A stretch of DNA of 20,980 nt, taken from an uncultured bacterium (GTDB taxonomy: Bacteria > Verrucomicrobiota > Verrucomicrobiia > Opitutales > Intestinicryptomonadaceae). Below the pieces are notes generated by a model that was not told the origin of the DNA, did not search any database, and saw nothing but the letters and a program-made list of their open reading frames with translations. Numbering within the stretch: the stretch's first letter is position 1; every line of letters starts with the position of its first letter. The DNA is taken from the NCBI GenBank assembly GCA_905214995.1, contig CAJMOT010000031.1, positions 1-20,980 on the forward strand, written 5' to 3'. Positions 16,091 through 20,980 of the stretch are shown piece after piece. Both the position numbers and the translations under genes were made by a program.

Positions 16091-16699
16091 TTGGGCGGGG
16101 AAATTTTCGCCGACGACATAACCGTTCTCTGCCGCGATTTGCGCGGGGAGAGCTCGCTGTACATAGAGGCGTTTTCCGGACGCCTCGGCGCGCTTTCCCT
16201 GATGAAAAGGATTTCCGCAAAAAAAACCTCCGCGCTTCCGGATATTTTCGACGACATAGAGGCGTCCCTAAACCCGTCGTCCTCCGGCGATCTGAAATTC
16301 GTGGGGGGCTTTGAAATCAGGCGTCGGCGCACGGCGATAGCCTCCGATTACGGCGCGTTCGAGGACGCCGCCGCAATCGCGGGAGTGGTGAGGCGCAACG
16401 GGCGGCATATAGAGGACACCGCCAGGCTATCCGCGCGCCTGCGCCGCAGCCTCGACGCGATAGACGCCGGAATGCCCTCGCCGGCCGTGCGCCTGAAATT
16501 CTTATATCTCCTCGTTCGCGACGAGGGCTATCCCGTTAGGGAGGATTTTTTCGCGCGGCTTCCGGAGGCGGAAAAGAGGCTCTTTGCCTTGATAGTGAAA
16601 ACGCCTTCCGCGGAGCTTTCGGATTTCAAGGCGCACTCGCGCGAAATGCTCGGAAAATTTTGCCGCTGGATTTCCGGGTCCACCGACATAGAGGAGTGA
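16091..16699 (+). CDS. recO: RecO-like DNA repair protein (TTG start)
   Basis: Encodes 202 residues from a TTG at 16091. An in-frame stop lies six bases upstream (the end of the DUF502 gene), and no ATG occurs before the conserved part. AAAGAGGG at 16076-16083 gives a well-placed ribosome binding site. RecO binds SSB and loads RecA with RecR in gap repair. The start resembles its OB fold (an 'ITVLCRDLRGESSLYIEAFS' segment, then GRLGALSLMKRISAKKTSALP). The helical middle (GVVRRNGRHIEDTARLSARL) and VRLKFLYLLVRDEGYPV fit the RecO C-terminal domain. It is shorter than the usual 230-250 residues and lacks a zinc-finger cysteine cluster. It is the last gene of the operon. Function is fairly but not fully certain. 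Confidence 0.7.
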   Translation: MGGEIFADDITVLCRDLRGESSLYIEAFSGRLGALSLMKRISAKKTSALPDIFDDIEASLNPSSSGDLKFVGGFEIRRRRTAIASDYGAFEDAAAIAGVVRRNGRHIEDTARLSARLRRSLDAIDAGMPSPAVRLKFLYLLVRDEGYPVREDFFARLPEAEKRLFALIVKTPSAELSDFKAHSREMLGKFCRWISGSTDIEE

Positions 16700-16717
16700 G
16701 CGCCGGATTTGCGGCGC
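16700..16717 (+). terminator. Hairpin directly after recO (weak terminator candidate)
   Basis: GCGCCG (16700-16705) pairs with CGGCGC (16712-16717) around the loop GATTTG. No T-run follows, so it may be a Rho-dependent end or an RNA-stability hairpin for the long operon mRNA. Confidence 0.3.
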
Positions 16718-17335
16718 AATTCAATGTAAGGTCTGCGATGGAAATAAAAGCCGTAAAAACCGAAGCGGAGATCGGGGCTGCGCGGGGGAAATCGGGCGGC
16801 TAATTGGCAGGCGCAGGCGCGCCGGAAGGAGGGCAGGCTTGAGCTCCCGATGTGCCCGTCGAGAATTTCGAGCGGACAGCATATCCGGCGCCGAAGCCTG
16901 CCGCGTTCGGGACGGTTCCGCATATGATGTGGGAAAGCGGCCACGCCCGCAGAGATCCCGAGAAAGGCAGCTCGGCGCGCCGCCGCGGGTTTCGGAGTTT
17001 CTAAGCGGCGGAGAAAGCTGGCTCTTGCGGTGGTGCGCAACTCGCATAAAAATTGGAATGCCCCGCTTGAATCCCTCGTCGCCGGCCAGCCGAACGCCGC
17101 GTTTGGAGCGGTTTCGATTGGCGGTCTTATTTAGGGGCGCGCTTTTTGCGCGTCCCGCATTTATAGGGTAGGGAAACAAAATTTTCCGCCGCGGAAACAG
17201 GCGTGTTTGCGCAGGGTTTGTCGCCCCTAAAATTGTCCGTTCCGCTTGGAGTCCGGAAGCCCAAAATGTAAAACGCCGCCGCCGCAAAGCGAATGGGGGC
17301 GACGCGCGCAAATGCGAGGGAAAGGCGCGCGATTT
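16718..17335. other. Gene-poor stretch between recO and the small minus-strand gene
   Basis: No protein family or RNA gene could be recognised here on either strand. The open frames present have arginine-rich, low-information translations typical of noncoding GC-rich DNA. It contains a 21-codon ORF (16738-16803), an imperfect hairpin GGGCGCGC/GCGCGTCCC with a TTTTT loop (17135-17156), and a small TTCCG/CGGAA stem near 17182-17194. It may be decayed coding sequence, a regulatory region, or carry an RNA that I cannot recognise. Confidence 0.5.
16738..16803 (+). pseudogene. Tiny ORF, possible remnant of a lost gene
   Basis: An ATG seven bases after an AAGG-type ribosome binding site opens a 21-residue frame, MEIKAVKTEAEIGAARGKSGG, which then stops. 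The first 16 residues look like the start of a GNAT-type acetyltransferase or similar protein (a short strand, then an acidic helix EAEI-AAR). No continuing homology is visible in any downstream frame. It could be the stump of a decayed gene, a short leader peptide, or chance. Confidence 0.2.
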
Positions 17336-17557
17336 TTACGCGCTCTTCTCCGCTTCTTCCTCGCAGCCGTCTTTTTCCCGCTCAAACTCAACTTTCCGGC
17401 AGGCGCGGCAGGTAAGGTATTGTATGACGCAATGCGCGATGAACGCGCTCGCGTTGCCGCTGAATTCGCGCTCGGCGAAGTTTGCTATTGTGCCGTCCAC
17501 TTCCGGAGAAACGGAAATGGTCCTCCTGATATAATTAATGGTTGCCGAGTTCTTCAT
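17336..17557 (-). CDS. Small ribbon-helix-helix-like protein
   Basis: Encodes 73 residues. The order is a short strand (YIRRTISVSP), a helix (EVDGTIANFAEREF), a turn with G-N-A-S, and a second helix (AFIAHCVIQYLTC), which is the layout of ribbon-helix-helix DNA-binding proteins such as the CopG/Arc group. The tail is charged (EFEREKDGCEEEAEKS). Two cysteines in CRAC could bind metal, but that is only a possibility. It stands alone on the minus strand behind an AT-rich island with a perfect inverted repeat (17602-17640), which could be its own operator. No toxin gene is adjacent, so an antitoxin role is not supported. The ribosome binding site is weak. Confidence 0.5.
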   Translation of the reverse strand: MKNSATINYIRRTISVSPEVDGTIANFAEREFSGNASAFIAHCVIQYLTCRACRKVEFEREKDGCEEEAEKSA

Positions 17558-17601
17558 TCTCGGATGTACAATGAATCATAATCTAATATTATCAACAAAA
17601 A

Positions 17602-17640
17602 AATTATTATGAATTATTATTAAATTATTTCATAATAATT
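17602..17640. promoter_or_regulatory. Perfect 12-bp inverted repeat in an AT-rich island
   Basis: AATTATTATGAA at 17602-17613 and its exact reverse complement TTCATAATAATT at 17629-17640 are separated by 15 bases. They lie within an almost pure A/T stretch (about 17575-17645) that contrasts sharply with the GC-rich surroundings. It is 45-83 bases upstream of the small RHH-like gene (minus strand) and about 190 bases upstream of the 585-residue gene. It is a candidate operator or promoter region for one or both; the sequence does not decide. Confidence 0.45.
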
Positions 17641-17754
17641 ATGCAAATTCGATTTGCTCAATCCTTCCTACCGCCCGCGGTTCGCCGACGGTCCGCCCTT
17701 TGGCAGCCGCGAAAAAACTTTTTCGACGCCGTTTCCTCCTCGAATCTAAAAGTG

Positions 17755-17784
17755 TTGACATTGAATCCCGGAATGCGCAAGTTA
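17755..17784 (+). promoter_or_regulatory. Possible promoter of the 585-residue gene
   Basis: TTGACA (17755-17760), a consensus -35, is followed after 18 bases by AAGTTA (17779-17784), a poor -10. The start codon lies 42 bases downstream. The preceding context GTGTTGACA is identical to that of the rpmJ promoter. The call depends on the -35 element. Confidence 0.35.
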
Positions 17785-17826
17785 TCGGGGATATTCTTTT
17801 ACCAATAGAACCTGCGAGATTTTTAG

Positions 17827-19584
17827 ATGCTTAATTTTTCCGCGCAATGTATGGATATGGCCCAATCCATTTTGGGCAGAAACATAGGGGCCATAAATCC
17901 GGACGGATCGATTGTTCCGGTTGAAAACGAATCCTCCTTCGACTGCGAGCCCGGGCACGCCGCGATGGCGCTCGGCGAATTCCACAGGGCGACGGGCCTT
18001 ACGGAAATAGACGGCAGCAACATCGTCGATCTCACCGCCGCCTGCATAACCGCCCAGACGAACGACAAGGAGTACACCGAGGACGGCCTCGCGTACTCGT
18101 CGCTCGGGCTGCTTGCGTTCGGCCCGTCGAAGGACAGGAACCTCGTGTGGGAAAAGCTTTCGGAGGAGACCCGCAAAAATCTCGACAAGCGGCTTCTCGC
18201 GCGCAGCGATTACGAAGACCACCTGCAGATTTTCAACATAGCCAAAGCCGTCGCGCGGTTCAGCATGGGGCTCAGCAAAAAGGACGAGACGGGCAAGCTC
18301 ATAGACAAATTTCTCGAGCGCATAGAGCAGACCTCCCGCGGAAAATATTTTGACGACAAGCCGTCGTTCGGAATCGACGGAGTGTTCGACATCTACGGGA
18401 TAGTGTCGTTCGTGTTCATCCGCCAGTCTTTGCAGCTTCATGCAAACATGCACTTGCGCGACCGGAAGATTCCGAGCCTGCGCACTTTCGCAGAAAAGTA
18501 TTTGAGGATATTGCCGGACATCGTGCGCTCCGACGGGCTCGGGTGGGCGTACGGGCGCAACATCGGCGCGTACGGGCAGATGCACTGCATATCCATGATT
18601 TTGCAGGCGATGCGCGACGGCTGGATTTCGGAGGACAAAATGCCCGAGTACATGGACATTCTCCGCCGCCTCTTCCAGTTTTTCTTCATGACGTATCTCG
18701 ACCAGGAGCACGGGTACCTCGTAATCCGCGACGCGGAGCGCAGCGCCGACGCCTCGTGCACGACGCGCATGGCAAATTTCGACGCCGCGCGCTACCTCTG
18801 CCAGTGGGCGCGCCTCGCCAAGACGGTCGGCCGCAAGCTCGAGCCCAAGAGTTCCGTCCCCTCTTCCTACGGCAAATACGTGATGCTCGACAATTCTCCG
18901 CGCAAGGAGCAGGGGCTTTTCATCTACATGAACGCCGACACGGGGCTGCACGTCCACCTGCCGCTTTCGGCTCCGGGGGCGCGCGATACTTCGTCGTCGC
19001 TCGCATTCCCGCACATGCCGGGCGTGTTCGATTGGCCGGCGGGCAAATATCTTCCCGTGTTGGTTCCGGAGCTCACTTTCGGCGACAGGGTGACGACGCC
19101 CTCCTATTACGGCAAGCGCTGCACTTCGGGGCTCGGGCTCAGAAACTCCTACTTTTTCAGGTACGAACAGCCGGATCTCATAACCGCTGACGGCGAAATC
19201 GTCAAGGGGCTTGGGGCGTGCAAGGTTTCGTGGTCGTTTTCGGGCAACAAGATTGTGGGCGACTTCGCGTACTCCGTCTACAACCAGACGACTCTCGACA
19301 AGATGCGCCTGGTGGTCGCCATCGGCTCGCCGCATTCCGAATACCACGTTCCGATGTCCTTTGCGATAGGCCAGAACGGGCTCGGGGTCAGCATAGAGAA
19401 GGACGACTTCCAGGGCAACTGGCTCGACACGGAGATCGTCACCAACGACCCGCAGTACCGCTCCTATTGGGGCAATATACACTATTTGCAGGTGTACTCG
19501 CGCGAAAGGCCGCTCGTAATGCGCCCGGGAATCCAGTACAGGATAACCCTCGCGCTCGATCCGGACATCGCGTTTGCCGAGTAG
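17827..19584 (+). CDS. Uncharacterised 585-residue protein, possibly toroid plus beta-sandwich
   Basis: Encodes 585 residues. The ATG at 17827 directly follows an in-frame TAG, so the start cannot be further upstream; the ribosome binding site is weak (GCGAGA). No signal peptide or membrane segment is seen, so it is probably cytoplasmic. Residues 1 to about 340 look helical, with aromatic and acidic clusters (FDCEPGHAAMALGEFH; GWAYGRNIGAYGQMH at 239-253; YLDQEHGYLVIRD). The rest looks strand-rich (FIYMNADTGLHVHLPLS, YFFRYEQPDLIT, VYSRERPLV). This helical-then-beta outline and the YGRNIGAYG text recall DUF2264 and polysaccharide-lyase-like proteins, but I do not recognise the family and no catalytic set is proven. 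It is monocistronic by position, with terminator-like DNA downstream. Confidence 0.75.
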   Translation: MLNFSAQCMDMAQSILGRNIGAINPDGSIVPVENESSFDCEPGHAAMALGEFHRATGLTEIDGSNIVDLTAACITAQTNDKEYTEDGLAYSSLGLLAFGPSKDRNLVWEKLSEETRKNLDKRLLARSDYEDHLQIFNIAKAVARFSMGLSKKDETGKLIDKFLERIEQTSRGKYFDDKPSFGIDGVFDIYGIVSFVFIRQSLQLHANMHLRDRKIPSLRTFAEKYLRILPDIVRSDGLGWAYGRNIGAYGQMHCISMILQAMRDGWISEDKMPEYMDILRRLFQFFFMTYLDQEHGYLVIRDAERSADASCTTRMANFDAARYLCQWARLAKTVGRKLEPKSSVPSSYGKYVMLDNSPRKEQGLFIYMNADTGLHVHLPLSAPGARDTSSSLAFPHMPGVFDWPAGKYLPVLVPELTFGDRVTTPSYYGKRCTSGLGLRNSYFFRYEQPDLITADGEIVKGLGACKVSWSFSGNKIVGDFAYSVYNQTTLDKMRLVVAIGSPHSEYHVPMSFAIGQNGLGVSIEKDDFQGNWLDTEIVTNDPQYRSYWGNIHYLQVYSRERPLVMRPGIQYRITLALDPDIAFAE

Positions 19585-19756
19585 CCCGCGGAGCGGATTT
19601 TGTCCGCCGGAAAACTGTCTGCGGAATTTCGCGGCGGGTGCGGCAGTTGAATACGTCAACAGGCGCGGCATTTCTTCCTCCGACGCATCCGCGTTTTTTG
19701 AAGCTTAAAGCGGGGTGATTATTTCATATCGTCTATAAATCTAATATTCTCTCAAA

Positions 19757-19804
19757 TCAAAAAAACGCCCGTTCGGGGATTTTCCGGAACGGGCGTTTTT
19801 TTTG
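19757..19804. terminator. Strong bidirectional intrinsic terminator
   Basis: ACGCCCGTTC (19765-19774) pairs perfectly with GAACGGGCGT (19787-19796) around a 12-base loop. An A-run lies on the left and a T-run on the right, so it can stop transcripts from both directions: the 585-residue gene (plus) and the acidic-tail gene (minus), whose stop is 27 bases away. The plus-strand stop is about 180 bases earlier, leaving a long 3' untranslated region that contains nothing I recognise. Confidence 0.88.
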
Positions 19805-19830
19805 GTTTTTATTGTTCGGGCAAACCGCGG

Positions 19831-20595
19831 CTAATAACGGCCGTCATCGTCGTCGAGCGACCCCAGGTCGTCGTCGCGCGTGCGGTAGTCTTCGTAGTCG
19901 TCGTCCTCCTCGTCGTCATCGTCCCACTTCATCGTGTCATCCTCTTCGAGGTCTTCGTCGTCCTCGTCGGGCAAGTCTTCTATCTCGTCGTATGTTTCCT
20001 CGTCGCCCGATTTGCGCTTTTCGTCGTCCTCGTCGTCCTCGTCGTCCTCTTCGAGCGAGTACCCCTCGGGGACGTATTCGAGAATGTCCATGACCTCGTG
20101 GAAAGCGTGCATTGCGCGGCCCTCCATGTAGTCGTTGGAATAGTTTTCGCGTATTTCCTCTTCGAGGTCGTCTATTGCGACATCCTTTTCAAAATGGAAG
20201 GTGTCGTTGAGCATCTTGACCTGTATGCGCGTGATGTGGTCGAGAAATTCGGCGTAGGGCGAGCGTTCGTCGTCGAGCGTGTCCGGCAGCAGAAAGAGCT
20301 GCTGGTCGTCGGCGTCGTAGGGCGAGTCGGCGGTGCGGACGAGCCTGACTTCGTTTTTGGCGGTTTTCTTGTCTATCGAAAACGGTATGAAAGCCTTTTC
20401 CACCATGGATTCGTCGAGGCCGTACTCTTTGAGGCCGTCGAGCGTTTCGAGCATGTGGGCGGCCTGGCGCGGGTCTATCACGCTCAACCCGTCTATGTCC
20501 CAGTTCACCTTGTCGCTCGTCTCGCAGACCCACCAGTTGAGGTCTTTTCCGAGGCGCACTTTGCACCAGTTGAGTTTGGGGGAAATTTTTGCCAT
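19831..20595 (-). CDS. Uncharacterised protein with a very acidic C-terminal tail
   Basis: Encodes 254 residues from the ATG at 20593-20595 (MAKISPKLNW); the frame continues upstream but with arginine-rich text that overlaps the neighbouring gene, so this start is preferred. Residues 1 to about 180 form a folded, tryptophan-containing domain (LNWWVCETSDKVNWDIDG; FIPFSIDKKTA; SPYAEFLDHITRIQVKMLND), with no family I recognise. From about 182 to 250 nearly every residue is Asp or Glu, broken by KRKS and TMKWD. No signal peptide is present. Acidic tails of this kind occur in proteins that mimic or hold nucleic acids or bind basic partners such as ribosomal proteins; that is a general analogy only. 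It lies 43 bases after the lnt-like end on the same strand and may be cotranscribed with it. Confidence 0.8.
   Translation of the reverse strand: MAKISPKLNWCKVRLGKDLNWWVCETSDKVNWDIDGLSVIDPRQAAHMLETLDGLKEYGLDESMVEKAFIPFSIDKKTAKNEVRLVRTADSPYDADDQQLFLLPDTLDDERSPYAEFLDHITRIQVKMLNDTFHFEKDVAIDDLEEEIRENYSNDYMEGRAMHAFHEVMDILEYVPEGYSLEEDDEDDEDDEKRKSGDEETYDEIEDLPDEDDEDLEEDDTMKWDDDDEEDDDYEDYRTRDDDLGSLDDDDGRY
20023..20049. repeat. Three tandem 9-bp units inside the acidic tail
   Basis: The plus strand reads GTCGTCCTC three times in exact tandem. On the coding (minus) strand each unit encodes Glu-Asp-Asp. Such repeats can expand or shrink by slippage in whole codons, which would change tail length without breaking the frame. 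Confidence 0.8.
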
Positions 20596-20638
20596 ATATT
20601 TTCTTGGGGAGGGGAATATTTCAGTTTGCCGCTCGACT

Positions 20639-20980
20639 TCAAGCTTTTTTTGGGGCGTCCGGATTTTTCCGGAAACCGCCCGCGAGCTCCGGCGCGCACG
20701 ACAGGCAGAAAACCGCCGCGCACGCGCCGACAAACCAATCGCCGTATTCCACGTACAGCGTCCGCTTGCCGTCGAAATTTTTATAGAACACCACGTCCGA
20801 ATAGCCCGCGCCGCGGAAGTATACGGAGCCCGAGTCGTCGAGCATGGGCGACGGGCGTTTGGGGCGGAGCGTCCGCCCGTCCACGGGCCGCCCGCTTTCG
20901 TCGGACACGTCCATCGCGGGGGCGGGGGAGGGGACGGTGGCGTCCCAGACCTTGCCGCCGGAGTCTCTCAAAACGAAGGA
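20639..20980 (-). CDS. lnt: C-terminal end of a probable apolipoprotein N-acyltransferase (5' part outside)
   Basis: The minus-strand frame is open to the window edge; 113 residues to the TGA at 20639-20641 are visible. The passage SFVLRDSGGKVWDA resembles the 'I-D-x-x-G' segment near the end of the Lnt nitrilase domain. Then, after a variable stretch (DGRTLRPKRPSPMLDDSG), comes GKRTLYVEYGDWFVG, matching the usual G-x-TLY-x-x-x-GDW ending, and a final hydrophobic segment ACAAVFCLSCA that fits Lnt's last membrane helix. Lnt adds the third acyl chain to lipoproteins in the inner membrane. The active-site residues are outside the window, so the call rests on this ending alone. Confidence 0.5.
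   Translation of the reverse strand, partial: SFVLRDSGGKVWDATVPSPAPAMDVSDESGRPVDGRTLRPKRPSPMLDDSGSVYFRGAGYSDVVFYKNFDGKRTLYVEYGDWFVGACAAVFCLSCAPELAGGFRKNPDAPKKA

Noticed and set aside
16818..16838. CCGGAAGGA resembling the conserved loop of SRP (4.5S) RNA
   Set aside because: The flanking symmetric elements of SRP RNA (GTCAGG and AGCAGC) are missing and no long rod-like pairing surrounds it.
16721..17311. Long minus-strand open frame in the gene-poor stretch
   Set aside because: The translation is Arg/Pro/Ser-rich without recognisable motifs, and no ribosome binding site was evident.
17782..19671. A 629-codon open frame antisense to the 585-residue gene
   Set aside because: Its translation is rich in Arg, Val and His with no domain features, as expected for the reverse of a GC-rich coding strand. 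The plus-strand frame has protein-like text.
19585..19756. Small RNA ending at the bidirectional terminator
   Set aside because: A TATAAA occurs at 19734-19739 but has no matching -35 and lies too close to the hairpin; the region is more simply a long 3' untranslated stretch.
19934..20131. Poly-serine frame on the plus strand
   Set aside because: It is the reverse complement of the Asp/Glu-rich tail and is explained by that gene.

Overview
The window is about 21 kb of GC-rich DNA from a diderm (Gram-negative-type) bacterium. The outer-membrane genes (BamD-like, LptE-like, LolA-like, the probable end of Lnt), the zinc-free L36/L31 pair, the YbeY metal site ending in Asp, and the mix of housekeeping genes with a ketosynthase cluster suit a Verrucomicrobiota (Opitutia/PVC-type) genome. 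That placement is inference; no rRNA or other phylogenetic marker was analysed.

Region 1 (1-7920) is part of a biosynthetic cluster. Four genes on the plus strand are joined by ATGA stop/start overlaps. They encode a ketosynthase fused to a chain-length-factor-like domain (5' end outside the window), a LolA-like periplasmic carrier, a small exported protein, and a 1236-residue fusion of a B12-type radical SAM module, an intact ketosynthase and a catalytically dead ketosynthase. A KAS III (FabH-like) gene lies convergently downstream. Paired KS/CLF proteins, a LolA-like carrier and a small secreted protein recall aryl-polyene/flexirubin-type clusters. Radical SAM proteins beside ketosynthases recall predicted ladderane-type clusters. 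The covalent radical SAM-KS-CLF fusion is the most unusual thing in the window and may mark an undescribed modified-polyene or unusual-lipid pathway.

Region 2 (7921-9878) holds a short ribosomal unit, rpmJ and type-B rpmE, with a recognisable promoter and a strong terminator, followed by the tRNA methylthiotransferase gene mtaB.

Region 3 (9969-16699) is a tightly packed operon: BamD-like TPR protein, LptE-like lipoprotein, rpe, tmk, holB, a sugar isomerase-like TIM-barrel protein, ybeY, a DUF502 membrane protein and a RecO-like gene. Most junctions overlap or are separated by 2-3 bases. It combines envelope assembly, central metabolism, DNA replication/repair and rRNA maturation.

Region 4 (16700-17826) is poor in genes. 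It has a tiny ORF that could be a gene remnant, a small ribbon-helix-helix-like gene on the minus strand, and an AT-rich island with a perfect 12-bp inverted repeat that could be its operator.

Region 5 (17827-20980) has a 585-residue protein of unknown function, a bidirectional terminator, a minus-strand gene for a protein with a highly acidic tail, and the 3' end of a gene that looks like lnt.
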